Of a stretch of 64,000 nucleotides of DNA, positions 23,293 through 34,006 are shown one piece after another; position 1 is the stretch's first letter; each line of letters opens with the position of its first letter. This stretch comes from Impatiens glandulifera. Lineage: Eukaryota > Streptophyta > Magnoliopsida > Ericales > Balsaminaceae. A program made the position numbers and the translations under genes. The notes beneath the pieces were generated by a model. That model saw only the letters and a program-made list of their open reading frames with translations, was not told where the DNA came from and did not search any database. The DNA lies in NCBI RefSeq assembly GCF_907164915.1, contig NC_061869.1, positions 14,096,221-14,160,220 on the forward strand. Direction: 5' to 3'.

Positions 23293-24594
23293 CTAACGTT
23301 TGTGCCATAATGTACCTGAATTATTATTATTTAACTTTCGTTTAGTATCTCTTAATTCCACAATAAGGGTTTCATTATATAAAACAATTGTATCAAGTAA
23401 ATAAAGATTGTCATAATGCATTAATGAACCGGTTCCAACATCCGAAGTACCAATAGATAACTTAAATTGACAATTTCCAAACAAACTAGAATAACCATGT
23501 TTGTCCAAATAACGAATAGAAACCAAATTTCGTTTAAACGAAGATACAATAAAAGTATCATTTAAGTCCAAATAGAAACCAGAACTAAGCAACAATCTAA
23601 AGTGTCCAATTGCTTCAACTTCTACCGATTTTTCATCGCCCACAAAGATACGTCTTTCAGCATTACTTGGATTTCGGTAGCTCAGGCAACTCTGTATTGA
23701 AATAATGATGTTAGTAGTAGCACCGGAGTCTAACCACCAAGTATTTCCAAGTACTGATGCTAAATTAACTTCAGAACAAACCAGATTAAGAAATGTACCT
23801 TTCTTTTCGTGCCATGCATGATATTTAGTACAATCCTTCTTTAGATGTCCAGCATTATTGCAAAAGAAATAGTCATTGTTAACCTTTTTCTTTGCATTTG
23901 GACCCTGAGCAGCATCAACATTCTTCCTTTTCTTGCCCTTATCCCTAGAGGTGCTTGCTAGATGAGCACATTCTGTCCTTTCTTGCTTTAATTTTTCTTC
24001 CTCTTGAACAAAATGAGAAATTAGTTCATTCAAGTTCCACGTTTCTTTCTGACAGTTAAAACTGACCTTAAAGTGGTTGAATTGAACCGGAAGAGAAATC
24101 AGAATGAGATGCACAAGTATATCCTCATGCAAATCAAGCTTTAGTTCCTTAAGTTTTGATGCAAGATTAGACATCTCTATGATGTACTCCCTTATATTAC
24201 CATTGCCCTTATACTTCATTGAAATCAAGCTCTTAAGAGTAGTGCTTGTTTCAGCCTTATCGCTTTTAACAAAGCGCTTTTCAATTTATGCAAGGTAATC
24301 TTTAGCATTGGTGGTGTCTTCAGACACAACACCCCTGAACACCTCCAGAATTGCACGCTTTATGATCATAAGACTCATGCGGTTAGAGCGTTCCCATTTC
24401 TCAAATTTAGCATTCTCTTCAAGAGAGCTAATAATCGTAGGAGTAGTGGGTTGCTCTGTCCGTATTGCAAGGTCCATGTCCATGTAACCGAGAACTATCT
24501 GAATGTTCTCCTTTCAATCCTTAAAGTTAGAGCTATTAAGGACTGAGACTGAACTTAAGTTGGCATTAATATTTACAACATTAGCTGAAAACAT
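23293..24594 (-). pseudogene. Copia gag-protease fragment, broken
   Basis: The reading starts at an ATG near 24594 and shows a gag capsid region (FKDxKENIQIVLGYMDMDLA; FEKWERSNRMSLMIIK), a CCHC-type knuckle (CNNAGHLKKDC), an aspartic protease motif WWLDSGATTNI, and the beginning of the pre-integrase domain (TLWHKR). Defects: TGA at about 24516 where Trp is expected, TAA at about 24288, and a frameshift directly after LWHKR near 23290. Integrase, RT and RNase H are absent. It belongs with the LTR at 25524-26016. Confidence 0.85.
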
Positions 24595-25507
24595 AATTTA
24601 AACTGTAACTAACATGCTCAATTCTTTAATTTTCAATCAAATTTAAAATAATCAGCAAATCTCATCCAAAATATATAGTGCACCATTAAATTTAAGTCTT
24701 TGGACAATGAAATTTAACTGCTAGTGATATTTTGTTGCAATAATCAAACACTAACAATAATGCATGACAAATAACAAATCTTTCTTTGGAATGATTTAAT
24801 ATTCTAATATAAAAAATCTTTATAATTGTTACGTGCTTATTATCATAGGTAATTGTGAACTTTGGTTAACTAGTAACCTTCCTTTGGGCCGATTATTTAG
24901 TCACATTAAAATTCATCATTACAAACATTCAAAATTCGAACTTAAACAAACTAAATTAGAGAGGTCACTTTGGTGACGTCATAACTTAACTTATTTAATT
25001 TAAATAAAGAACAATCCGCTGAATTATTTAAAAAGATTAAAACCTAAATAAATAATAATATTATTTAGAAATTAACTGCTGTTAAATTAAAATTAAAATT
25101 TTATTTTCTTATAAAATAATTAAATAATATTATTTCTTAAAAAATGAATAATATTATTTTATCCGAATATTATTTCTTAAAAAATCCTGAAATAAAAAAA
25201 TTATTTTCCAATAAAATAATTATATAATATTATTTCCTAAATGATCCTCAATAATAATATTATTTTCCTAAAACTAAAATATTTTACCGATTTTTTTTTT
25301 TAATAAAAGATAATAATGAAATAAAATTATTTTTTATCTTTAAAATATGAATTAAAATAATATTATTTCTCAAAAAAAAATATTCATCATATATCTTACA
25401 GTTTTCATGTTTACCTTTCAACTTATGATTATGGTTGCAGAACTTCAATTTAGGGTTTACCGATTAGGGTTTCTCTATACAATAATTTTTTAATTCAAGA
25501 ACAAGTT
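24595..25507 (-). other. Long AT-rich leader between Copia PBS and gag
   Basis: About 0.9 kb separates the primer-binding site from the gag start. It is unusually long for Copia and is AT-rich with many ATAATATTATTT strings. It may be a genuine leader or contain an insertion. No gene is seen. Confidence 0.4.
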
Positions 25508-26016
25508 GGGCTCTGATACCAATTGTTAGAATTAATTAAAATAATTCCATAATAATCTTAAATCATAAATTATTATACCCTAGATCTTCATGCTTGTTCC
25601 TAAGATATGAAAGACAAAAACGGAATATATATATCTGGATCCTTAAACATGATTAGATGAGATGGTCTTCCAGAGGAGCAGAAATCTTTTAACCTTATTT
25701 CTCCGATGATAGAGATTCAGAGAAAGAGGGTGTGATAAAAATAAGTTCGTTCTTATTTTTTATCAACCAACCTCCCTTTTATAATTTCTTCTGCTTTTGG
25801 GGGACCATAACCGTCATAACTGCCTCATTACGCTAATTTCTAATTTGACCTCTCATCAAATTAGAAATACCGCAAGGCATCTACAATTTAACATTCATAA
25901 CAATAACGTCCTTAAGTGAAATCTCAAACATCCTTAGATCACATAATATTGACTTATTATAATCAATGACTATATATATCCATTTAAATATATAAATTTC
26001 TCTTTAAATTCTAACA
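25508..26016 (-). mobile_element. 5' LTR and primer-binding site of the broken Copia
   Basis: The LTR at 25524-26016 (493 bp) starts and ends TGTTAGAATT...AATTCTAACA. Immediately inside it, on the minus strand, is TGGTATCAGAGCCC (25508-25521), complementary to the 3' end of initiator tRNA-Met. The matching 3' LTR is missing. The LTR abuts the left end of the second WAKL duplicate. Confidence 0.85.
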
Positions 26017-26437
26017 TGAATATCTAATGGTCCTTTAAATTGTTCGATCCATCCTCACAACATTATTATAATTAAAAATTGAAAAAACTAAAACTCCATA
26101 AATAAACCATAACTTAACTTCGTAGCAGAAAGAAAGACAAATTACAATTGAAATAAACACCAATATTATTCTCTAACACATGCACATATAATTAAAAACA
26201 AAATCAACGAGGGGTATTCATGGAATGTATCATTTGACTATCCATAACGTTACTATTTAAAGGTTGAGAACTCCCTTCGTTGCTCAAATAAGAACTCATC
26301 TCCACAGTGTACAAATCCGATGACTCGACCCCCATCAATCCCACACTCTCTTCTTGGTTTGGCGTTTGAACCCAAGGGTGCTTTGTATACCTCTTCAATC
26401 CTTCGAGTTCCATCGCCACTTCTTTCATGGTCGGCCT

Positions 26438-26766
26438 TGTTGTTTTTGGCACAATTAGAATCCCACATCGGAAGATGATGGGAGTGAAAGAAGTTTCTTA
26501 GTATATAAAAGAAACTATATTCACAATTAGCAGAAATCCCACATCGGAAGATGATGGGAGTTGGGGAAGTTTCTTAGTGTATAAAAGAAACTCTCCCCTC
26601 TTTGGTTTATTGCACCCAAATTTGTATCTCTTCTTCCTTATTAATTGATAGCCTTAGTGCTCGGAGACGTAGGCAACATTTTGGCCGAACTCCGTTATCA
26701 AATTCTGTTAGTGTGTTCATTATTTTGTTTTCTTCTTTTGTAGTTCTGTCAGGGTTTTCCCCAACA
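26438..26766 (+). repeat. 5' LTR of the young Copia
   Basis: It is 329 bp long, TGTTGTTTTTGGCAC to TTTTCCCCAACA. It contains a 76-bp direct duplication: AATCCCACATCGGAAGATGATGGG starts at 26459 and again at 26535. A TATAAAAG box therefore occurs twice (about 26504 and 26580). Confidence 0.95.
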
Positions 26767-26768
26767 AG

Positions 26769-26780
26769 TGGTATCAGAGC
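26769..26780 (+). other. Primer-binding site (initiator tRNA-Met)
   Basis: TGGTATCAGAGC, two bases after the 5' LTR, is the standard plant Copia primer-binding site. Confidence 0.95.
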
Positions 26781-26798
26781 CGAAGGTTCGTCCTTGGC

Positions 26799-29700
26799 AT
26801 GGTGGAGTCTTCAAAAGGGGCGTCAACTCCTTCGTCATCCTGGACGAGGACACCGATGTCGAATTTGAAGTTTGCGGTGGAGATCTTTGATGGAACTGGG
26901 CATTTCGGCATGTGGCAAGGTGAGGTTCTAGATTGTCTTTTCCAGCAGGGTCTAGATGTTGCTATTGAGGTCGGAAAGCCAGATGGTATAGAAGAAAAAG
27001 AGTGGAGTATCATGAATCGATTGGCGTGCGGAACAATTCGGTCGTGCCTGTCCAGAGAGCAGAAGTATGCTGTGAAGAATGAAACTTCTGCACAGAAACT
27101 GTGGCAAGCATTGGAGGACAAGTTTCTGAAGAAGAGTGGTCAGAATAAGCTCCTTATGAAGAAACGATTGTTCCGGTTTGAATACCAATCAGGTACTACG
27201 ATGAATGAGCATATAACTAAGTTTAATCAGTTAGTAGCGGATTTGTTAAACCTTGACGTTAGGTTTGAGGATGAAGATTTGGCTTTGATGTTGCTATCGT
27301 CCCTTCCTGATGAATTTGAACACTTAGAAACAACGTTACTTCATGGGAAGGGAAATGTTTCTCTTGATGCTGTAAGTTCTGCTTTATATAGTAATGAATT
27401 GAGAAAACAGGATAAAAGGAAAAGCAAAGTAGATACAGCAGATGAAGCATTGATGGTCAGGGGCCGTCAGCAGAGCAAATCAAAATGGAAAGGAAGAAGA
27501 TCTGAAAGTAGAGTTGCCAAAGATGAATGTGCTTTCTGTCGTGAGAAAGGACATTGGAAGATTAACTGCCCAAAGTTGAAGAAGAAAGAGAAAGATTCTG
27601 AAGATGCGAATGTTGTAGAAAACAAAGGTGATGCAGATTCAGAATACTCTTTATCGATGTCACACACAACATCACATCCTGATGCGTGGATATTGGACTC
27701 AGCCTGCACTTATCATATGACACCAGTTCGAAAATGGTTCTTTGACTTTAAGGAGCTAGATGGTGGAGTTGTTTACATGGGAGATGCTAATACATGTAAA
27801 ATAAAGGGGATAGGTTCAATCAAGCTGAGGAATGATGACGGATCCACCAGAATTATTAGAGATGTTCGGTACATACCGAATATGAAAAAGAATCTCATTT
27901 CTTTGGGGGCCTTGGAGTCGAAAGGCCTGCATGTGAAATTGGAAAATGGAGTTCTTAAGGTAATATCTGGAGCGCTAGTGATGTTGAAAGCTATCAGGAA
28001 GAGTAATAATTTGTATTATTATCAAGGTAGTACAGTAAATGGGACATCATGTGTATCAACTTCCGGGAGCAGTAAAGAGTTAGAGGCAACAAAGCTATGG
28101 CATATGCGATTGGGGCACGCTGGTGAGAAATCTATACAAACTCTTGTCAAGCAAGGATTGTTGAAAGGTACAAAAGTTTGTAAGTTAGATTTGTGTGAAT
28201 ATTGTATTCTGGGAAAACAAAGGCGAGTAAAATTTGGCACTGCTATGCATAATACCAAGGGTATTTTGGAATATGTGCACTCAGATGTCTGGGGACCTGC
28301 CAAGACTCCTTCTCTTGGAGGTAGACATTATTTTGTTACTTTTGTTGACGATTTTTCCAGAAGAGTATGGGTGTTTACGATGAAGAACAAAGGTGAAGTG
28401 TTTGAGATTTTTCTTAAATGGAAAACTCAAGTTGAAGACGAGACAGGAAGAAAGATCAAAGTTCTCCGGACTGATAACGGTGGAGAATACAAGAATGATC
28501 CATTCCAGAAGTTATGCCAAGAGTGTGGCATAGTTCGACACTTCACAGTTAGAAAAACACCACAGCAGAATGGAGTATCGGAACGTATGAACAGGACATT
28601 GGTAGAGAAAGTTCGATGTATGTTGTCTAATGCTGGGTTAGACAGGAAATTTTGGGCAGAAGCTGTGTCATACGCTCAACATTTGGTAAATCGCCTACCA
28701 TCATCTGCACTTGGTGGCAAGACTCCATTAGAGGTATGGTCTGGAAAACCTGCAACTGATTATGATTGTTTGCATATTTTTGGTTCTATTGCATATTATC
28801 ATGGAGTTGAATCAAAATTGGATCCACGAGGAAAGAAGGCTCTTTTTATGGGATTTACTACAGGAGTTAAAGAGTATCGCCTCTGGTGTTTGGATGCAAA
28901 GAAAACCATTATCAGAAGAGATGTTACTTTTGATGATTATTCAATGTTGAATAAGGTAACACCAGGCAAGATTGATTGTACTCCGCAACAGGTGGAGTTT
29001 GAGCAGATAAAGATAAGCCCAACTAGAAGTGACTCTCCGACGACAGACGAAGAGTTAAATGAGGAAGAGGTTCTGACCCAAGAACCTTCAGAACAAAGTG
29101 AATCAATTGCTGTGAATAGGCCAAGACGAGTTATTCAAAAACCAGGTCGGTTTGTTGACATGGCGGCCTATGCACTTCTAGTCGTAGATGATGTTCCATC
29201 CACTTTTCCAGATGTCAGTCGAAGTACTGAAAATGGAAAAAGGAGAGGTGTTATGGAAGATGAGATGCAATCTATTCAGAAGAATGAGACATGCAAGTTG
29301 ACGCATCTACGAAAAGGGAAGAAGGCTATTGGTGGTAAATGGATCTTTGCTAAGAAAGAAGGATTTCCTGAAAAATTTGATGTTCGCTACAAGGAAAAAT
29401 TGGTAGTTAAAGACTACGCTCAGAAGGAAGGAGGTGATTATAATGAGGTACTTTCTCCTGTTGTTAAACACTCTTCCATTAGAATTTTGTTGGCCTTGGT
29501 AGCGCAGATGAATTTGGAGCTAGCTCAACCAGATGTGAAGACCGTAGACATACACGGTCATTTGAACGAGGAAATCTACATTTATCAACCAGATGGATTC
29601 AATGTTACTGATAAAGAAAATTGGGTTTGCAAGTTGAATAGATCATTGTACAGGTTGAAGCAATCGTCGAGACAATGGTACAAGCGACTTGATAAGTTTA

Positions 29701-29933
29701 TGATTGAGCACAAGTACACAAGAAGCAGATTCAGTTCATGTGTGTATTTGCGCAAACTGCAAGATGAGTCTTATATCTATTTACTCTTTTACGATGATGA
29801 TATGTTGATAGCATCAAAGAGCCAATATGAAGTTGACAAATTGAAGGCTCAATTGGGTAGAGAGTTCAAGATCAAAGACATTGGGAAAACCAAATCTAAT
29901 TGTTTAGATTTGGTAAACACATTCCGCGTTTGA
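26799..29933 (+). CDS. Copia Gag-Pol polyprotein, C-terminally deleted
   Basis: An open frame of 1044 codons starting at ATG soon after the PBS. Domains in order: gag capsid (about 20-230), CCHC knuckle CAFCREKGHWKINC (about 244-257), aspartic protease WILDSACTYHM (about 297-307, with DSA where DSG is usual), pre-integrase LWHMRLGH (about 433), and integrase with the DD35E triad (HSDVWGP, LRTDNGGEY, NGVSERM; about 493-595). The RT begins near 847 and has DVKTVDIHG and FYDDDM where DVKTAFLHG and YVDDM are typical. The frame stops soon after IKDIGKTK, so the RT end and the whole RNase H are missing. Active Copia polyproteins are usually about 1300 residues. A chimeric deletion join near codon 1030 is likely. 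Gag, protease and integrase could still be made. Confidence 0.93.
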   Translation: MVESSKGASTPSSSWTRTPMSNLKFAVEIFDGTGHFGMWQGEVLDCLFQQGLDVAIEVGKPDGIEEKEWSIMNRLACGTIRSCLSREQKYAVKNETSAQKLWQALEDKFLKKSGQNKLLMKKRLFRFEYQSGTTMNEHITKFNQLVADLLNLDVRFEDEDLALMLLSSLPDEFEHLETTLLHGKGNVSLDAVSSALYSNELRKQDKRKSKVDTADEALMVRGRQQSKSKWKGRRSESRVAKDECAFCREKGHWKINCPKLKKKEKDSEDANVVENKGDADSEYSLSMSHTTSHPDAWILDSACTYHMTPVRKWFFDFKELDGGVVYMGDANTCKIKGIGSIKLRNDDGSTRIIRDVRYIPNMKKNLISLGALESKGLHVKLENGVLKVISGALVMLKAIRKSNNLYYYQGSTVNGTSCVSTSGSSKELEATKLWHMRLGHAGEKSIQTLVKQGLLKGTKVCKLDLCEYCILGKQRRVKFGTAMHNTKGILEYVHSDVWGPAKTPSLGGRHYFVTFVDDFSRRVWVFTMKNKGEVFEIFLKWKTQVEDETGRKIKVLRTDNGGEYKNDPFQKLCQECGIVRHFTVRKTPQQNGVSERMNRTLVEKVRCMLSNAGLDRKFWAEAVSYAQHLVNRLPSSALGGKTPLEVWSGKPATDYDCLHIFGSIAYYHGVESKLDPRGKKALFMGFTTGVKEYRLWCLDAKKTIIRRDVTFDDYSMLNKVTPGKIDCTPQQVEFEQIKISPTRSDSPTTDEELNEEEVLTQEPSEQSESIAVNRPRRVIQKPGRFVDMAAYALLVVDDVPSTFPDVSRSTENGKRRGVMEDEMQSIQKNETCKLTHLRKGKKAIGGKWIFAKKEGFPEKFDVRYKEKLVVKDYAQKEGGDYNEVLSPVVKHSSIRILLALVAQMNLELAQPDVKTVDIHGHLNEEIYIYQPDGFNVTDKENWVCKLNRSLYRLKQSSRQWYKRLDKFMIEHKYTRSRFSSCVYLRKLQDESYIYLLFYDDDMLIASKSQYEVDKLKAQLGREFKIKDIGKTKSNCLDLVNTFRV

Positions 29934-30012
29934 GTCGGCGCTGAAGAGCGCCAATTGGAAGCACTGAAGGTTTATTTTTTAATATTGAAGATTAGTATTT
30001 GGATATTGTGCC

Positions 30013-30024
30013 AAGGTGGAGATT
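30013..30024 (+). other. Polypurine tract of the young Copia
   Basis: AAGGTGGAGATT lies immediately before the 3' LTR. This is the usual plant Copia plus-strand primer site. Confidence 0.85.
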
Positions 30025-30353
30025 TGTTGTTTTTGGCACAATTAGAATCCCACATCGGAAGATGATGGGAGTGAAAGAAGTTTCTTAGTATATAAAAGAA
30101 ACTATATTCACAATTAGCAGAAATCCCACATCGGAAGATGATGGGAGTTGGGGAAGTTTCTTAGTGTATAAAAGAAACTCTCCCCTCTTTGGTTTATTGC
30201 ACCCAAATTTGTATCTCTTCTTCCTTATTAATTGATAGCCTTAGTGCTCGGAGACGTAGGCAACATTTTGGCCGAACTCCGTTATCAAATTCTGTTAGTG
30301 TGTTCATTATTTTGTTTTCTTCTTTTGTAGTTCTGTCAGGGTTTTCCCCAACA
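30025..30353 (+). repeat. 3' LTR of the young Copia
   Basis: It is 329 bp, identical by eye to the 5' LTR including the 76-bp internal duplication. Read in antisense it supplies the last 52 codons and stop of the open frame running out of WAKL-2 exon 3. Confidence 0.95.
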
Positions 30354-33300
30354 GGCCTATCCTCCCCATTCAAGCTAAGACACCTCTTCACAAGCCTCGC
30401 AACAAGTTGGAGTTGTTCTAGTGTCCCTTCTCGCACAACCCGAGGCTCCAAGACTTGAAACAATCTATTATCTTTCATTGCTAAGAGGAAAAGTGACGCG
30501 AGACTTCTCTCCTCTTGTGGTCTATCAGCAGATAATGGCTTCTCCCCTGTGAGAAGCTCTGCCAATACCACTCCAAAACTGTAAACATCGCTCTTCTCAG
30601 TTAGTTGACTTGTGTGAAAGTACTCGGGGTCAAGGTATCCTAGAGTCCCTTGTACCAAGGTGGTGACTTGAATTTGGTCTAGTGCAATTAGCCTCGAGGC
30701 TCCAAAATCAGATATCTTGGCTACATAGTTATCGTCTAACAATATGTTTGCGGACTTGACATCTCTATGAATGATAGGCATGTTAGCAGCCGAGTGCAAG
30801 TAAGATAGAGCGCCAGCAGTTTCCGATGCGATTCTAAGACGGTTGTCCCATGATAACCACGACATAGATTTATGGATGTGTTGGAAGAGAGTTCCATTCG
30901 AGACAACTTCATAAACTAACAAAGGAACTTCGGTTTCCAAACAACAACCTAATAATTTGACCACGTTACGATGATTAACCTGAGTAAGAATCACAAACTC
31001 GTTGATGAATTGCTCTATTTGGCTCGTATCCATTATCCTTGACTTTTTTATTGCCACTACTCGATGATCAGGCATGATTCCCTTGTACACTGTGCCATAA
31101 CCACCACGACCGAGAATCCGATCATTCGCGTAGTTGTTAGTGGCCTTTTGGAGCTCTTCTGCAGTGAAGATTTTGGCCGATTCGATGGTTCCTTCTACCG
31201 AGGAAATTTGTTGCCTTAGTAGAAATCCTCCATTTTGATGGAAAAACTTTTCCCTTAGCTTCATAAGTGTTCTTTTCTTGAGACTAAAGTAGACAAAAGT
31301 CACCCCAAGTAGTAGGGATAGGAAACCGAAGCTCAAGCCTATTTTTACAAAATTGACAAAACAATCAAATTCAAAATCATTTTTCTTTTACAAAATTTTT
31401 TCTTATAAATTGAACAGGACAATTTTATTTATGAATACTAAAACCGGAATAAACAGAAGACAAACAAAGATACAATATCAATAAACTGAACAAATAAAAA
31501 CAAAGAACACACAATATGTATAAAATTGAAAAGAAAAACATAAGAACAACCGCAAATATGAGACATTGATTGGGATTGAAGGTAGCTAGGTATGAAAAAC
31601 AACTAATTTGTAGGTTTGGTATATTAAATGAACAATTAAAACATTAATGTTTGGTTTATTATGATCAATGATGATAAAATTGTCTATCCAAATTGGAATA
31701 AACAGTAATAATAAATAATATGTCACCTTTTAGAAAGAAAAAAAAATTAATCACGGTTGACTTAATTTTTCATGTCAAATTGCTATGTTAATGTTAGTCA
31801 CCAGAAAATTGACTTGAGTTAAATACAGATATTTTTTTTTTTGTATTTTTTAAACCCAAGATAAAATGTCTACTTATAAAAGAGATGTACTTAAATGTAT
31901 TTATTCCTATATAATAATAAATAAGATATTTTTAAATTTACTTTAATTATTTAACTAAAATATTCAAATAACATTTTTTTTATCAAATAATTTGCTATTA
32001 TAATAATTCTTGTAAAAAACAAGATAATGTAAGAAAATAAAAATAATTATAAGGGCTTGTTTGATTTTCAGGTTTTTTTCTTTGATAGGTTTATTTCACT
32101 TTTTAATTAGTATAATCATTAAAATAATTTTTTAATTGAAATTTTTTATAAGAATATAGTAATTTTTTATTATTTTAAATAATAAAATAATTAATTTAAT
32201 AGTTAAAATAATAATGATATAAGAATAAAATCTCAAAACAGCCCTAAACAAAAAAAAAAAATCAAATCGAGCCCTAAGAGTTGACTTTTTATTAACTGCT
32301 TTTGCCACTTACCAAGAGAGAAACCCAAAACCGGAAACTGTGAATTATGGGCAACGCAACCACGGCCGACCCTTTTGCCGTCGCCGGAATATCCTTTCTT
32401 ACAAATGCAGCTAAAGTTTCCCGGTTTGTTTATACAAACCGCATTATCGTCGCAGGGATTACTCCCGCCGGCGCACTCATTAATATCTGCAAGTTTTTTC
32501 AATTCAACTTTCAATCCTCCATTGCTATAAACAAAAACGAAAGAGAGAGAAAAAGAGACCTTGGCATCCAGGGCTAAGATATGGATTCCCATCAAAACCA
32601 TCATTACAATCACACTGATAACCTCCGGCGCCGCTATCAGAATCAATACAAAAACTATTCTTCAGACAAGCAAACCCATTACTATCTTTAACAGCTTGTT
32701 CACAAGTCAGATTTCCAATAACCCAATCCAAAACCACAGGCACAGTTTCAATCGTCCTGTTAATAAAATCATCCGGATTCAAGAAATCTGACGGTCCCCT
32801 AAACGTAAATCTACTTGCTTCCCCCAAGAATGCATAGCTACACGGATCAAACGACCAGACTTTCGAATGATTCGATAATGAATTAAGTGACGCTAAATAA
32901 CTCTTAAGCCCTTTTGGAATCGAAGTCTGACAGCACCCAATTCCCGTACACTCCCCATCAATTACATCTTCGGCTTTCGAACATAGAGCAATGCATCCGC
33001 TAGTGAAATTCCGGCCGAGGGATCCCAAAATCAAGGCCAAATCGTCGCAGCCGATGACTGTGTATTTGTTAAGTGTATCGGAGAAGGTGAAGGGCGCGTC
33101 GGATAAGCGAATCCAGGCCGATTTAGCCTGAGTTTGGTTACCGAGTTGGTTATAGCATTTGGAGGCGACTATGTTTGAAATCCGCATGTGGGTTTTTGAA
33201 ATGGAGAGGATTTCGATGTTACCATCGCGGATGAAGGGTTTGGGAGGTGAGAATGTTTCGTTGCAGTTAACTTCGAACCAGGGACTTATTGAACAGCCGG

Positions 33301-33536
33301 AATCTAGGCCTATGCCGAATGGGTAAGGGACGGTGAGGTTGCCGCAGGTGGTTTGGCAGCCGGGTTTGGCTACCATGAAGGAGGAGGTGGTAGTATTATC
33401 ATTATTGGTGGCGGAATTGAATTGAATTTGGAAGAGAAATGAAATGAGAAATGATGAGAGAATAAGAGATTGAGCAGTCATGTCTTTGAAAGATTGAAAG
33501 AGTGAGTGAGGAATGTAATATGGAGATCAATAACAT

Positions 33537-33545
33537 TATTTATAA
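33537..33545 (-). promoter_or_regulatory. Probable TATA box of WAKL-2
   Basis: On the minus strand TATAAATAA lies about 57 bases upstream of the WAKL-2 start codon, comparable to the box of WAKL-1. Homology with WAKL-1 upstream DNA ends shortly after, where the old Copia begins (about 33575). Confidence 0.55.
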
Positions 33546-34006
33546 GGAAATAATACTATATTTCATTATGAAATTCTCTTAAAAAAATTCAATTTTATAA
33601 GGATTCTATATTTGTTAAATTATGTAACTTGTGGGCTATTTTTTAAATGTAAAAACATGCACTTTAGAAAATTTAAGTATTTATCTTAAGAGCTATCACT
33701 TCCCGTTTTAGAGTTTTAAAAGATCGAGTGTTATATAAAATTTTGTCATAAACCTATACCATAATGATGTAATTATTGCTCTGTTCTCCTCGATGACATT
33801 CTCTTTTTTATTGGACGTAGTCAAATTTTATATTTGTAAACCGCATTAAATTTGTGTTATTTTTTTATTGTTTACGTCATCTCTCGCATAACGTTATAAT
33901 AAACTGGTGTTAGAGCTTTAGGTTATTCAATTGCTTGTTTTTCAATTGAGATGACAGTAATAATCATTAAGACCAACAAGTTTACGAAAAAAAACAATTT
34001 CAATTT

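Larger units (their letters stand above)
26438..30353 (+). mobile_element. Young Ty1/Copia retrotransposon, internally deleted
   Basis: It is a complete insertion of 3916 bp: 5' LTR, PBS, one open polyprotein frame, polypurine tract, 3' LTR. It is flanked by a perfect 5-bp target duplication GGCCT (26433-26437 and 30354-30358). The two 329-bp LTRs look identical base by base, so insertion was recent. It lies antisense to the WAKL-2 gene it interrupts. The coding region ends inside RT and has no RNase H, so this copy should depend on proteins from another element. Confidence 0.95.
26204..33481 (-). pseudogene. Wall-associated receptor kinase-like gene (WAKL-2) split by a Copia insertion
   Basis: Exons by GT-AG sites: 33481-32560 (signal peptide, GUB_WAK_bind, EGF), 32486-32313 (calcium-binding EGF, DINECAGGSNPC) and exon 3 from 31338. 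Exon 3 is cut by the retrotransposon between 30354 and 26437. The rest, 26432-26204, still encodes [14 protein letters not shown] and the C-terminal tail. The sequence is very close to WAKL-1. Kinase motifs GRGGYG, AIKK, HRD, DFG and [11 protein letters not shown] are intact, and apart from the insertion no frame defect was seen. The insertion is in the codons for the conserved Arg-Pro of subdomain XI. Reading on from exon 3 into the LTR in antisense stays open for 52 codons to a stop at 30194, giving a possible 746-residue chimera. Whether this is expressed is unknown. A null allele is equally possible. Confidence 0.9.

Noticed and set aside
26774..28303. Minus-strand frames inside the young Copia
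   Set aside because: They are shadows of the long polyprotein frame on the plus strand.
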